From the NCBI RefSeq assembly GCF_000282615.1, contig NZ_AKIY01000013.1, positions 1 to 58,829 of the forward strand: a stretch of 58,829 bases of DNA, written 5' to 3'. Source of the DNA: Bradyrhizobium sp. YR681 (GTDB lineage Bacteria; Pseudomonadota; Alphaproteobacteria; Rhizobiales; Xanthobacteraceae). The notes under the pieces are model-generated. The model was not told the origin of the DNA. It did not search any database and saw only the letters and a list, made by a program, of their open reading frames with translations. The translations under genes were made by a program, and so were the position numbers. Below are positions 7,039 through 15,663 of this stretch, piece by piece. Position 1 is the stretch's first letter. Every line of letters starts with the position of its first letter.

Positions 7039-7725
7039 TTGGAAACCGCGCTCTACCTGCCCGTCAAACGCTTCCTCGAAGAGCTCGGCTTCACCGTGAA
7101 GGGCGAGATCGGCGGCTGCGATCTCGTGGGCCTCAGCGCCGGCGATCCGCCGGTGGTGGTGATCGGCGAGCTCAAGCTCGCCTTCAATCTCGAGCTGATC
7201 CTCCAGGCGGTCGACCGCGCGCCTGCTGGCGACGAGGTCTGGATCGCCGCAAAAATGTCGGTGCGCGGCAAGGGACGAGAGAGCGACGCGCGCTATCGCA
7301 ATCTCTGCCGCCGCCTCGGCTTCGGTATGCTCGGGGTAACCGAGCGCGGCCAGGTCGAGGTGCTGGTCAAACCGCCCACGGCCGCGCCGCGCCGCGAACC
7401 GAAAAAGCGCTCGCGGCTCGTTTCCGAGCATCAGCGCCGCCAGGGCGACCCCGTGCTCGGTGGCAGCACGCGCGCGCCGATCATGACGGCCTATCGGCAG
7501 CAGGCGCTGGCCTGCGCCTCGGAGCTCGCTGAAGGCCCGCGGCGCGTGCGCGAGCTGCGCGAACGCTGTCCCGATGCCGGCAAGATCTTGCTTAACAATG
7601 TGTATGGCTGGTTCGAACGCGCGGACCGGGGAATCTACGGGCTTACGGAGGCCGGGCACGCCGCGCTGAAGCGCTGGCCGCAGCAACGGGCTGGCGGCGA
7701 CACCGGTGTCGCGTCACCGCCATGA
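7039..7725 (+). CDS. DUF2161 protein, putative PD-(D/E)XK-type phosphodiesterase
   Basis: The gene encodes a 228-residue protein from a TTG at 7039 (METALYLPVKRFLEELGF). The N-terminal part has a nuclease-like pattern: GEIGGCDLVGL (D), then VVVIGELKL (E-x-K), as in restriction-endonuclease-fold phosphodiesterases. The C-terminal part (about 155-215) looks like a small winged helix (LAEGPRRVRELRERCP...ILLNNVYGWFERADRGIYGLTEAG). I recognise it as the DUF2161 family common in alphaproteobacteria. Substrate and biological role are unknown. Confidence 0.75.
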   Translation: METALYLPVKRFLEELGFTVKGEIGGCDLVGLSAGDPPVVVIGELKLAFNLELILQAVDRAPAGDEVWIAAKMSVRGKGRESDARYRNLCRRLGFGMLGVTERGQVEVLVKPPTAAPRREPKKRSRLVSEHQRRQGDPVLGGSTRAPIMTAYRQQALACASELAEGPRRVRELRERCPDAGKILLNNVYGWFERADRGIYGLTEAGHAALKRWPQQRAGGDTGVASPP

Positions 7726-7820
7726 CACCCGACCGGTGCATAGCTGAGATGCCACACGGATTTCATATTGCAATGCAACATTCGCGGCACTAGGTATCCC
7801 GGCATCACAACGAGGCCGTT

Positions 7821-8126
7821 ATGAACGCAGACTGGAATACCAAATATGGCACGCGGCGCGTGCGTCACGATCCGCCCACCCTGGACGAGGCGATTTTCGC
7901 CGCCGTCGGCATCACCGACGACCAGGAGCAGCAGGCCGAGATCGCCGCAGCGCTGATGGGGATGCCGCTCGATGTCGTTCAGGCCGAGGTGAAGAAGCAG
8001 GCCCGCACCAACAGCCGTATCACCGCCACGCGCGTGATCGCCGGCGAACAGGGCGCGCAGCGCTCCGTCGTGGTGGAACGCCGCGTCGTGCGCCGCTTCG
8101 GCAACGACAAGCGCACCGGCACCTGA
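7821..8126 (+). CDS. Conserved hypothetical protein
   Basis: The gene encodes a 101-residue soluble protein with a charged, Arg-rich C-terminus (SVVVERRVVRRFGNDKR). There is no signal peptide or membrane segment. The middle (TLDEAIFAAVGITDDQEQQAEIAAALMGMPLDVVQAEVKKQ) is predicted to be helical. An imperfect AT-rich palindrome TTGCAATGCAA lies 43 bases upstream (7768-7778) and may be part of its promoter. A strong terminator follows. No function can be assigned. Confidence 0.7.
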   Translation: MNADWNTKYGTRRVRHDPPTLDEAIFAAVGITDDQEQQAEIAAALMGMPLDVVQAEVKKQARTNSRITATRVIAGEQGAQRSVVVERRVVRRFGNDKRTGT

Positions 8127-8151
8127 GCGCTCATTTCACGACCTGAAATAC

Positions 8152-8182
8152 AAAAGCGGACCGGTTTTGCCGGTCCGCTTTT
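8152..8182 (+). terminator. Rho-independent terminator
   Basis: A perfect 13-bp stem (AAAAGCGGACCGG at 8152-8164 with its complement at 8170-8182), loop TTTTG, ends in a T run. It serves the 7821-8126 gene and may also serve the convergent GNAT gene, because the left arm begins AAAA. Confidence 0.85.
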
Positions 8183-8204
8183 TGATTCCGGCCTGCCTTT
8201 TGGC

Positions 8205-8816
8205 TCAGGCGGCGCGATTGCCATACATGCTGGAAATGATCTTCCAGCAAGTCGAGTTGAAGCTGAGAAGAGCGCGTCCAGCCGCGAACGGCGAGGCCGC
8301 AAGATCAGCAAGCTCGGCCTCGGGCGTCTTGGCGAGTTCGATCGTGCCGGTCGATTCGCCATGACGGAACTGCAGATTCGCGCCGAACTTCCTGGCAAGC
8401 GCCCGCATCGCGTGATTCTCGGCGCCCGTGGTGATGCGCAGGCGCTTGTAACCTTTCCAGCGCGCTTCCGCGATCAGACGGCTGAACAGGATGGTCCCGA
8501 CGTTCTGCCGTCGCGCAGAAGCTTCGACGCTGAAGGCGACTTCCGGCAGCGAATCGCCCTCCGGCGGATGAAGCTCGGCCGCACCGCGAACCACGCCGTC
8601 GACAATATAGGCAACGATCACAGTGCCGTCCTCGGCGCAGCGGGCTGCGTAACGCTCGATGAAGCTGTCGTCGAGAAAGCCGTTGAAGCGGTCGTGCCGG
8701 CTTCCGGCATCGAGCCTCAGCAGATGATCGCGCAGAAGCGGCAATTCTTCCTGCTGGCTCAGGGTCCGCACATAGCCCGGAACGGACGTTGCGCGGGTCG
8801 TCTCTTCAAGTACCAC
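8205..8816 (-). CDS. GNAT-family N-acetyltransferase
   Basis: The gene encodes a 203-residue protein. The start is a GTG at 8816, decided by a strong Shine-Dalgarno AAGAGGAG seven bases upstream. The fold is visible as LRDHLLRLDAGSRHDRF, an internal strand VIVAYIVDGVVRGAAEL, then VAFSVEASARRQNVGTILFSRLIAEAR, where RRQNVGT is the acetyl-CoA pyrophosphate loop (Q/RxxGxG/A variant), and ALARKFGANL near the end. The layout resembles the acetyltransferase domain of Pat-like protein acetylases, but it stands alone. The acceptor is unknown. Confidence 0.85.
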   Translation of the reverse strand: MVLEETTRATSVPGYVRTLSQQEELPLLRDHLLRLDAGSRHDRFNGFLDDSFIERYAARCAEDGTVIVAYIVDGVVRGAAELHPPEGDSLPEVAFSVEASARRQNVGTILFSRLIAEARWKGYKRLRITTGAENHAMRALARKFGANLQFRHGESTGTIELAKTPEAELADLAASPFAAGRALLSFNSTCWKIISSMYGNRAA

Positions 8817-8968
8817 GTCAAAACTCCTCTTGGTGTCCCTCGAGGAGGCGTTCGAATCCCTAGACCCCCTATATTGTGCATCGCAACAAATTTTTCAAGA
8901 CGGGAACCTGCCCAAGTTTCGGGCATCGGGAGCGACTAATTCGTTAACAAAATCAAAGCCCCGTAGTC

Positions 8969-9370
8969 TTACAGGACCAGCTGCGTCTGGGTCACCACAG
9001 CCACCAGCTTGCCGTCCTCGGTTTCCAGCCGGGTGGTCCAGACCTGGGTGCGGCGGCCCCTGTGGACCGGTGTGGCGGTGGCGATCACAGTGGCTCCCTC
9101 CTTCGCGCCGCCGATGAAATTGGTCTTGCTCTCGAGCGTGGTCGTTCCCTTGGCGTCTTCCGGCAGATTGATCACGGTCGCGGCCGCCCCGACGGAATCG
9201 GCCAGCGCCATCACGGCACCGCCATGGATGGTGTGGTGAAGCGTGCAGAGATCGGGCCTGACCGTCATCCGCGCCACCACGCGGTCCTTCTCGGCCTCGA
9301 CGAATTCGACGCCCTTGAGCTCGGCGAACGGCATCTTCATCGCTTTAAGTTTCTCGAGCGGCGTCATCAT
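8969..9370 (-). CDS. PaaI-family hotdog thioesterase
   Basis: The gene encodes about 133 residues. The core HHTIHGGAVMALADSVGAAATV is the hotdog-fold helix with the HGG motif, followed by TTLESKTNFIGGAKEGATVIATATPVHRGRRTQVWTTRLETEDGKLVAVVTQTQLVL, typical of PaaI/YbgC-like acyl-CoA thioesterases. The start is an ATG at 9370 or 9367, because the sequence upstream (GGGAGGAG) is the ribosome-binding site rather than coding. It is likely to hydrolyse an aromatic or medium acyl-CoA; the substrate is not determinable. Confidence 0.87.
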   Translation of the reverse strand: MMTPLEKLKAMKMPFAELKGVEFVEAEKDRVVARMTVRPDLCTLHHTIHGGAVMALADSVGAAATVINLPEDAKGTTTLESKTNFIGGAKEGATVIATATPVHRGRRTQVWTTRLETEDGKLVAVVTQTQLVL

Positions 9371-9486
9371 ATCTCCTCCCAATGCGTTGTTGTCTCAACG
9401 TGAATTGCTTCGGGCGGCAAAGCAATGACGTCGGAGGTCATGGCCGTCGTGACATCGAGCGCGGCATGAGCGCATATGATCCTGCC

Positions 9487-10275
9487 ATGCGCCACTTCCC
9501 ACCCCGCCGCATCGTCTGCCTGACCGAAGAGACGGTCGAAACGCTGTACCTGCTCGGCGAGCAGGACCGTATCGTCGGCGTCTCCGGCTATGCCGTTCGC
9601 CCGCCGCAGGTGCGCCGCGAGAAGCCGCGGGTGTCGGCCTTCGTGTCGGCAGACATCCCGAAGGTCCTGGCGCTGGAGCCGGACCTGGTGCTCGCCTTCT
9701 CCGATCTCCAGGCCGGCATCGTCGCCGACCTCGTGCGCGCCGGCGTCGATGTCCACGTCTTCAACCAGCGCGATGTCACCGGCATTTTGGCGATGATCCG
9801 GACGCTGGGCGCGCTGGTGGGGGCGGCCGGACGAGCGGAGGAACTCGCGCAAGGGTACGAACGCCGCCTCGCCGCGATCGCCGCAGCACCCCGCCCCTCG
9901 CGGCGGCCAAAGGTCTATTTCGAGGAGTGGGACGATCCGTTGATCTCCGGAATCGGCTGGGTGTCCGAACTGATCGAGATCGCCGGCGGCGAGGATGTGT
10001 TTCCCGAGTTGCGCCATCGGCAGGCAGCGAAGGATCGTATCGTCTCTGCGGACGCCGTGCGTGAGGCATCCCCCGACGTGATCCTGGCGTCATGGTGCGG
10101 CAAGAAGGTGGTCCCTGCCCGCATCCGCGCCCGCGACGGCTGGCGTGAAATTCCGGCCGTACGCCACGATCGCATCGTCGAGATCAAGTCCACGATCATT
10201 CTCCAACCCGGGCCTGCCGCACTGACGGACGGGCTCGATGCGATCGTGACGGCGTTGTGGGGTGAACGCTGCTGA
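9487..10275 (+). CDS. BtuF-like cobalamin/siderophore-type binding protein, no signal peptide
   Basis: The gene encodes about 262 residues of the helical-backbone binding fold: RRIVCLTEETVETLYLLGEQDRIVGVSGY, then KVLALEPDLVLAFSDLQ, a long central helix, GGEDVFPEL, and ASPDVILASWCGKK. This is the pattern of BtuF-like proteins. The usual Sec signal is absent, and no permease or ATPase is adjacent, so it is predicted cytoplasmic. The alternative start at 9466 adds seven residues. It could be a cytoplasmic corrinoid-binding relative; that is inference. Confidence 0.78.
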   Translation: MRHFPPRRIVCLTEETVETLYLLGEQDRIVGVSGYAVRPPQVRREKPRVSAFVSADIPKVLALEPDLVLAFSDLQAGIVADLVRAGVDVHVFNQRDVTGILAMIRTLGALVGAAGRAEELAQGYERRLAAIAAAPRPSRRPKVYFEEWDDPLISGIGWVSELIEIAGGEDVFPELRHRQAAKDRIVSADAVREASPDVILASWCGKKVVPARIRARDGWREIPAVRHDRIVEIKSTIILQPGPAALTDGLDAIVTALWGERC

Positions 10276-10308
10276 ACGCTCATACGTCACCACTTCCACC
10301 ATCAGCCC

Positions 10309-10440
10309 CGTCATCCTGAGGTGCGAGCCGTGCGACGCAACGCGGCGCACGGGGAGCCTCGAAGGATGAACGGCCCCGATGCAGCCGGGCCGTCGCCCTT
10401 CGAGGCTCGCCGAAGAGGCGAGCACCTCAGAGCGACGGTG
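10309..10440. repeat. Palindromic dispersed repeat, family A copy 1
   Basis: This is a 132-base element with complementary ends (CGTCATCCTGAGGTGCGAG at the left, a matching GCACCTCAG...GACGG at the right) and inner hairpins around GGGAGCCTCGAAGG and CCTTCGAGGCTCGCC. A near-identical copy lies at 44643-44775. It fills the gap between two convergent genes. It matches a repeat type I know from Bradyrhizobium intergenic regions. Confidence 0.85.
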
Positions 10441-10448
10441 ATGACTGC

Positions 10449-11651
10449 TCACGTCACCGCATTCACGACCTGATATTCCGGCCGGCGCCACACCTCGCCT
10501 GCGATCACCTCCTCGATGATCTCGGCTGCCTGCAGGATCTCGCTCTCCCCGATATACAGCGGTGTGATCCCGAAACGCATGATGTCAGGCGCACGGAAAT
10601 CGCCGATCAGGCCGCGAGCGATCAGAGCCTGCATGGCGGCATAGCCGCCGTCGAATGCGAGGGAGACCTGCGAGCCACGGCGCTCGTGCGCACGCGGGGT
10701 CACGAGCTTCAAAGAGGGACAACGACGCTCGACCTCCGCTATGAGGAGATCGCCGAGCGCCAGCGAACGGGCGCGGACCTTGGCGATATCGACGCGGTCC
10801 CAGATGTCGAGCGAGGCCTCCAGCGCTGCCATCGCAAGCACCGGCGGGGTGCCGACGCGCATGCGCTCGACGCCGCCGGCGGCCGCATAGCCAAGCTCGA
10901 AGGCAAACGGCTTTTCGTGCCCCATCCAGCCCGACAGCGCGGCGCGCGCCGTATCGGCGTGACGCGGAGCAACGTAGAGGAAGGCCGGCGCACCGGGACC
11001 TGCGTTGATGTATTTGTAGGTGCAGCCGGCCGCGAAATCGGCGCCGCAGCCGGCGAGATCGACCGGCAGCGCACCGGCGGAATGGGCGAGATCCCAGACC
11101 GTGACGATTCCGAGCGCATGGGCTTTCGCCGTCAGCTTCGCCATGTCGTGACGGCGGCCAGTGCGGTAGTCGACCTCGGTGATGTACAGGACGGCGATCT
11201 CTTCCGACAAAGCCGCCTCGATCTCCTCCGGCGCGACCAGGCGCAACTGATGACCGCGGCCGAGCGTCGCGATCAGGCCCTCGGCCATGTAGAGGTCGGT
11301 CGGGAAATTGCCGGTGTCGGACAGAACGATCTTGCGAGACGCGTTCATGTCGAGCGCGGCCGCAAGCGCCTGATAGACTTTCAGCGACAGCGTGTCCCCC
11401 ACCATCACCGAGCCCGCTTCCGCACCGACCAGCCGCGCGATGCGATCGCCGACATGGCGCGGCTGGGCATACCAGCCGGCCGTGTTCCAGGCGCGGATCA
11501 GCTCGTTGCCCCATTCGATGGTGATGACGCGGCCAACGCGCTCGGCAACACCCAGCGGCAGCGCACCGAGCGAATTGCCGTCGAGATAGATCACGCCATC
11601 GGGCAGATGGAACAGGGTCTTGGTATCGTCATAGACGCGATATTGGGTCAT
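10449..11651 (-). CDS. kynU: Kynureninase
   Basis: This PLP enzyme cleaves kynurenine (or 3-hydroxykynurenine) to anthranilate and alanine. The gene encodes 400 residues, the normal length. Landmarks: YLDGNSLGALP near the N-terminus, MVGDTLSLKVYQAL, SDTGNFPTDLYM, WDLAHSAGALPVDL with the cofactor Asp, and the PLP Lys in CTYKYINAGPGAPAF; the C-terminus has GDFRAPDIMRFGITPLYI. It is the last gene of a formamidase-kynA-kynU set, starting nine bases after the kynA stop. Confidence 0.96.
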   Translation of the reverse strand: MTQYRVYDDTKTLFHLPDGVIYLDGNSLGALPLGVAERVGRVITIEWGNELIRAWNTAGWYAQPRHVGDRIARLVGAEAGSVMVGDTLSLKVYQALAAALDMNASRKIVLSDTGNFPTDLYMAEGLIATLGRGHQLRLVAPEEIEAALSEEIAVLYITEVDYRTGRRHDMAKLTAKAHALGIVTVWDLAHSAGALPVDLAGCGADFAAGCTYKYINAGPGAPAFLYVAPRHADTARAALSGWMGHEKPFAFELGYAAAGGVERMRVGTPPVLAMAALEASLDIWDRVDIAKVRARSLALGDLLIAEVERRCPSLKLVTPRAHERRGSQVSLAFDGGYAAMQALIARGLIGDFRAPDIMRFGITPLYIGESEILQAAEIIEEVIAGEVWRRPEYQVVNAVT

Positions 11652-11660
11652 GGGGATTTC

Positions 11661-12500
11661 TTACAGAATGGTGCGGACGCGCCAGAGCTCGGGAAACAGC
11701 TCGACCTCCAGCATGCGCTTGAGATAGCTGACGCCGCCGGTGCCACCGGTGCCACGCTTGAAGCCGATGACCCGCTCGACCGTCGTCACATGGTTGAAGC
11801 GCCAGCGCCGAAAATAGTCTTCGAAATCGACCATCTTCTCGGCAAGCTCGTAGAGCATCCAGTGCGTCTCCGGCGCCTCGTAGACGATACGCCAGGCCTG
11901 GAGCACGCCCTCGTTGAAGCTGTGGGTTTCGCGGACGTCGCGGGCGAGCACCGCCGCCGGCATCGTGAGCCCGTTGCGGTCGGCGAGCCTGAGCACCTCG
12001 TCATACAGGCTCGGCGTCGCGAGCTCAGCCTCTAACAGCTTCGTCGTCTCCACATCGTGCGCGTGCGGCTTGAGCATGGCGTGGTTGCGATTACCGAGCA
12101 GAAATTCGATCAGCCGGTACTGACGCGATTGAAAGCCGGAGGACTGGCCGAGCTGCGAGCGGAAGCGCGTGTATTCGCTCGGCGTCATGGTGCGAAGCAC
12201 ATCCCAGGCGCCGTTGAGCTGCTCGAAGATGCGCGACATCCGCGCCAGCATCTTCATCGCCGGCTGCACTTCGTCCTTGGCGATGGCGCGGCGCGCGGCG
12301 CTGAGCTCGTGGATGGCAAGCCGCATCCACAGCTCGGTGGTCTGATGCTGGATGATGAACAGCATCTCGTCATGCGCCTCTGACAGAGGATGCTGCGCGC
12401 CAAGAATCTTATCCAACGAAAGATAGTCGCCATAGGACATGCGCCGGGCGAAATCGGTCTCGGCGCCTTCGCTTGCGGGGTCGTAATCGCTGGACGTCAT
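11661..12500 (-). CDS. kynA: Tryptophan 2,3-dioxygenase
   Basis: This heme enzyme opens the indole ring of tryptophan to N-formylkynurenine. The gene encodes 279 residues. The family's N-terminal [36 protein letters not shown] contains the active-site His and the helices of the tetramer. [19 protein letters not shown] is present, and the C-terminal [26 protein letters not shown] carries the proximal heme His and the substrate-gating loop. It lies between the formamidase (35 bases upstream) and kynureninase genes, so the operon takes tryptophan to anthranilate. Confidence 0.97.
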   Translation of the reverse strand: MTSSDYDPASEGAETDFARRMSYGDYLSLDKILGAQHPLSEAHDEMLFIIQHQTTELWMRLAIHELSAARRAIAKDEVQPAMKMLARMSRIFEQLNGAWDVLRTMTPSEYTRFRSQLGQSSGFQSRQYRLIEFLLGNRNHAMLKPHAHDVETTKLLEAELATPSLYDEVLRLADRNGLTMPAAVLARDVRETHSFNEGVLQAWRIVYEAPETHWMLYELAEKMVDFEDYFRRWRFNHVTTVERVIGFKRGTGGTGGVSYLKRMLEVELFPELWRVRTIL

Positions 12501-12535
12501 GACGGACCCTTTCGATCAATCATCCCCGGCCCTCG

Positions 12536-13345
12536 TCAGTCGAGACCGATCAGGCGCGCGGTGATCTGCGACGACGGATCCTTGAGCCCGTCGATCACAG
12601 TGAAATGGTTCAGCGCCGGCTCGACCACGAGGTGCGTCGGCACGTCAAAGCCGGTCCAGACGTTGGCCATCAGGTCGGACTGGCGGATGAATTCCGGCCG
12701 CTCGTTGCCGCCGACCCAGGCTGTCACAGGCGAATGCCCGCGCGGCAGATGCAGCGCCGCGCTTTCGAGCGTCGCCTCCTCCATGGTCATGCGCAGCGTC
12801 TCGTTCATCCCAGTCTTGAGCAGCGGGCGCAGATCGTGCAGGCCGCTGATCGAGAGCGTGCCGGCGATGCGATTGTAGACAGCGCCATCGAGCCGGCTGT
12901 CGTCACACAGCATACGCGTGACGAGATGGCCGCCGGCCGAATGCCCGGCGAGCCGGATCGGACCGGAGACAAGCGAGGCCGCCTTGGCGATGGCGGCCGT
13001 GATCTCGGCGGTAATATCGGAGATGCGCGCGGCCGGCGTCAGCGTGTAACTCGGCAGCGCCACGGTCCAGCCATGGTGCCGCGCGCCTTCGGCGAGGTCC
13101 GTCCAGGTCGATTTGTCGAAGCGCATCCAATAGCCGCCATGGACGAAGACGACGAGGCCCTTGCTGTCGCCGTCGGGCAGGATCAGGTCGAGGTGCTGGC
13201 GCTCACCGGGGCCATAGGCGATGTCGGGACGAAAGTCCTTGAGGCCAGCGCGGTAGGCCGCCGCCCGCTCCGCCCACTGTGCCGGCATCTTGTCCGAGCC
13301 CGGGATATGGGCCGAATTGGCGTAAGCGTCATCCCAATCGCGCAT
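12536..13345 (-). CDS. Alpha/beta-hydrolase kynurenine formamidase (BNA7-like)
   Basis: It is predicted to hydrolyse N-formylkynurenine to kynurenine, the step between KynA and KynU. The 269-residue protein has HGGYW at about 69-73 (the HGGXW oxyanion motif of BNA7-type formamidases), the nucleophile elbow GHSAGGH with Ser about 136, an acid in the ...NERPEF segment region and a late His in ALNHFTVID. It is not the metal-dependent KynB cyclase-type formamidase. The start at 13345 follows AAGGAG with good spacing. First gene of the operon. Function is supported mainly by operon context plus the HGGYW motif. Confidence 0.88.
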   Translation of the reverse strand: MRDWDDAYANSAHIPGSDKMPAQWAERAAAYRAGLKDFRPDIAYGPGERQHLDLILPDGDSKGLVVFVHGGYWMRFDKSTWTDLAEGARHHGWTVALPSYTLTPAARISDITAEITAAIAKAASLVSGPIRLAGHSAGGHLVTRMLCDDSRLDGAVYNRIAGTLSISGLHDLRPLLKTGMNETLRMTMEEATLESAALHLPRGHSPVTAWVGGNERPEFIRQSDLMANVWTGFDVPTHLVVEPALNHFTVIDGLKDPSSQITARLIGLD

Positions 13346-13422
13346 CGTTACTCCTTCGGCGGACTCAAAGCCCTGCGATCGGCGCCAGTCTGCCACCGGA
13401 GGGGCCGGCATCCTAGTCTTTA

Positions 13423-13436
13423 TTTTAAGCTTAAAA
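13423..13436. promoter_or_regulatory. Perfect 14-bp palindrome upstream of the kynurenine operon
   Basis: TTTTAAGCTTAAAA is fully self-complementary and lies 78 bases upstream of the formamidase start in an otherwise GC-rich gap. On the minus strand it overlaps a TAAAAT that could act as a -10 box. It is a likely operator for a dimeric repressor or activator; which one is unknown. Confidence 0.5.
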
Positions 13437-13486
13437 CATCTGAAGAAGCCGGTGGATTGGGCAGGTCCGCGCCCGGGCAGCACTCA

Positions 13487-13572
13487 GTCATTGCTAGCGA
13501 AGCGAAGCAATCCAGTCCGCCTCCGCAGGCAACATTCTGGATTGCTTCGTCGCAAGTGCTCCTCGCAATGAC
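13487..13572. repeat. Palindromic dispersed repeat, family B
   Basis: The element is about 86 bases with ends GTCATTGC and GCAATGAC and inner arms GCGAAGCAATCCAG and CTGGATTGCTTCG. It matches a very common rhizobial intergenic repeat that I recognise from memory. It sits upstream of the kynurenine operon and just beyond the stop of the deacylase gene. Confidence 0.8.
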
Positions 13573-13583
13573 AGCGGAGAGGC

Positions 13584-14861
13584 TTACGCCTTCTCCACCC
13601 CGCACCAATCCGCGATGAACAGCGCCATCGCCTTGGTCGTCTTCTTCAGCGACTCCAGATCGACGAACTCGTTGAAGCCGTGCATCTCGCCGCCGCTGGC
13701 GCCGAAGCACAGGCTCGGGATACCGTGATTGAGGCCGTAAAAGCGGGTGTCGGTCAGTGCGGTGAAGACGAGATCTTCCACAGCACCGCCATAAACCTTG
13801 TTGAACGCCTTGCCGAAGGCGGTCTCGGGCGCAGCGGAATCGGTCAGTTCATAACCTTCCGACAGGAAGCCCGACCATTCGATCTCCGGCGGATTGTTGG
13901 CGAGGAAGCGGTGGTTGCGCGAGGCGGCGGCAACGCACGCCAGAATCTCCTGCTGGTGATCGGCGACCGACCAGCCCGGCAGAATCGCGATGCGGCAGTC
14001 GACGTCGCACCAGGCCGGCACGCTGGAGGCCCAATCGCCGCCCTTGATGATGCCGGGGTTGAAGTTGATCGGATGGTTGAGCGTCTTGAAGTGCTTGTCG
14101 GCCTTGGCGCGCTCGTTCCACTCGATCTCGAGCTTTTGCAGCGCGTGGACCAGGTGATAGGCCGCCATGATCGCATTGGAGCCCGAGCCCGCGAAGGCGA
14201 CATGGGTCGGATGGCCCTTCACCCGCAGGCGGAACCAGATCACGCCGACCTGGGAGCGCACCATCTTTCCGCCCGTCGGCTCCGGAATGAAGCAGGCATC
14301 GGCGCGATAGCCGCGCTGCAGCGTCGAGAGCGCGCCGACGCCGGTGCTCTCCTCCTCGATCACGGACTGGAAGTGGATGCGCGCGGTCGGCTTGAGACCC
14401 GCGGCCTTGATCGCATCGAGCGCATAGAGCGCGCCGATGGTGCCCGACTTCATGTCGCAGGCGCCGCGGCCAAACATCTTGCCGTCCTTGACAACGGGCG
14501 AGAATGGCGGCGTGTCCCACAATTCCAGCGGCCCCGCCGGGACCACGTCGCAATGGCCCTGGAGGATCAGCGATTTGCCGGCCTCGGTCGTGGGACGATA
14601 CGTGCCGACAACGGTACGCGCCTTCGAGAAATCATGCTCGATCGGACCGAAGCCGCGCAGATCCTTGAGATCGTCGACATTGATGTGCCAGTCATCGACC
14701 TCGTAGCCGCGCGCGCGCAGGAGGTCGCCGATCATGTCCTGGCACGGTCCCTCGGCCCCACGGGTCGAGGGGATCGCGACGAAATCTCGGGTGGTCGCAA
14801 GCTGGGCTTCGAAGCCGGCATCGACGGCGTCAAGAATCCTCTGCTGCGTTTCGGCGTTCAT
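13584..14861 (-). CDS. ArgE/DapE-family (M20) deacylase
   Basis: This is a 425-residue zinc hydrolase of the M20 family. Metal-site landmarks are LILQGHCDVVPAG (His and nearby Asp), GRGACDMKSG, the catalytic Glu pair in IEEESTG, PEPTGG, and the late His in GEMHGFNEFV. The dimerisation lid begins around VGVIWFRLRVKGHPTHVAFAGSG. Members remove acyl groups from amino acids; the neighbouring tryptophan-degradation operon suggests an N-acyl amino acid substrate, but that is inference. The ATG at 14861 is chosen because residues encoded upstream are basic and unlike the family. Confidence 0.9.
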   Translation of the reverse strand: MNAETQQRILDAVDAGFEAQLATTRDFVAIPSTRGAEGPCQDMIGDLLRARGYEVDDWHINVDDLKDLRGFGPIEHDFSKARTVVGTYRPTTEAGKSLILQGHCDVVPAGPLELWDTPPFSPVVKDGKMFGRGACDMKSGTIGALYALDAIKAAGLKPTARIHFQSVIEEESTGVGALSTLQRGYRADACFIPEPTGGKMVRSQVGVIWFRLRVKGHPTHVAFAGSGSNAIMAAYHLVHALQKLEIEWNERAKADKHFKTLNHPINFNPGIIKGGDWASSVPAWCDVDCRIAILPGWSVADHQQEILACVAAASRNHRFLANNPPEIEWSGFLSEGYELTDSAAPETAFGKAFNKVYGGAVEDLVFTALTDTRFYGLNHGIPSLCFGASGGEMHGFNEFVDLESLKKTTKAMALFIADWCGVEKA

Positions 14862-14914
14862 CAGGCTACTCCAGGCGTTCCAATGGTTCCCAAGGGAGCG
14901 CAAGCTAGCCGATT

Positions 14915-15640
14915 TCAGCCATTCGGGTACTCCACAAAATAAGCATCCCGCAATGCATCTTCGAGCAGTCGGCCTTCCGAATAGCCATTGAGCGTTGCAG
15001 GCCGCTTCACGCCGTCGAGCAGGCGCGGACACGGCTCCGGCGCGCCGAGCACGGTGCGCACCGGGATGCGCTCGGCATAGATCGGCAATGCGTAGTCCTC
15101 GTCATCGTCGGCAACACCCTTGGCGCGGACTTTTGCCGAGGCCTCGTCGATCTCCATCGCGATGAAGGAGGTCGCCTTGATCTCCTGCGTGTTGCTCGCC
15201 CGCAGGCTCGCGGTGCGATCGGGGAAGAAGCGGTCGACCATCGCGATCACCGCACGCTCCTTCTCGTCCGCATCGGTGACAAGATAGGCGGTGCCGAACG
15301 CCATCACCGCGCGATAGTCGGCGGAATGATTGAAGCCGCAGCGCGCCAGCACGAGGCTGTCGAGATGGGCGACCGTCAGGCAGACGCGCTCGCCCCTGGC
15401 CTGGTTGCGCAGCATGCGGCTGGCACTCGAACCGTGCCAGTAGAGCCTGGTGCCCTCGCGCCAGAAGAAAGTCGGCGTGCAATAGGGCTGGCCGTCGATC
15501 ACATAGGAGACGTGGCACATCATCGAGGAATCCAGAATGCGATGAACCGTCTCGTGATCGTAGAAGCCGCGGTCGTGACGGCGCTTGACCTGATTGCGCG
15601 CTGACGTCGGATAGGAATTCTGGTTTTCGGTCTGGCTCAC
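14915..15640 (-). CDS. Pyridoxamine 5'-phosphate oxidase-fold (split-barrel FMN) protein
   Basis: The gene encodes 241 residues from a GTG at 15640, decided by CAGGAG upstream and the absence of family features before it. The split barrel is visible: HRILDSSMMCHVSYVIDGQPYCTPTFFWREGTRLYWHGSSASRMLRNQARGERVCLTVAHLDSLVLAR, with SRMLRNQ near the flavin phosphate site. The rest (FPDRTASLRASNTQEIKATSFIAMEIDEASAKVRAKG) fits the PNPOx-like family of about 220-240 residues. It is divergent from a MocR-type regulator, a common pairing for proteins linked to vitamin B6 or amines. Confidence 0.85.
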   Translation of the reverse strand: MSQTENQNSYPTSARNQVKRRHDRGFYDHETVHRILDSSMMCHVSYVIDGQPYCTPTFFWREGTRLYWHGSSASRMLRNQARGERVCLTVAHLDSLVLARCGFNHSADYRAVMAFGTAYLVTDADEKERAVIAMVDRFFPDRTASLRASNTQEIKATSFIAMEIDEASAKVRAKGVADDDEDYALPIYAERIPVRTVLGAPEPCPRLLDGVKRPATLNGYSEGRLLEDALRDAYFVEYPNG

Positions 15641-15663
15641 GGCCGCTCCTGTCGTGCCTGGAA

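Noticed and set aside
8840..8870. GTTCGAATCC resembling a tRNA T-arm
   Set aside because: The flanking bases cannot form a T stem, and no anticodon or acceptor stem is found nearby.
10686..12035. Open frame opposite kynU/kynA
   Set aside because: It spans two real genes and their junction, which a true gene would be unlikely to do.
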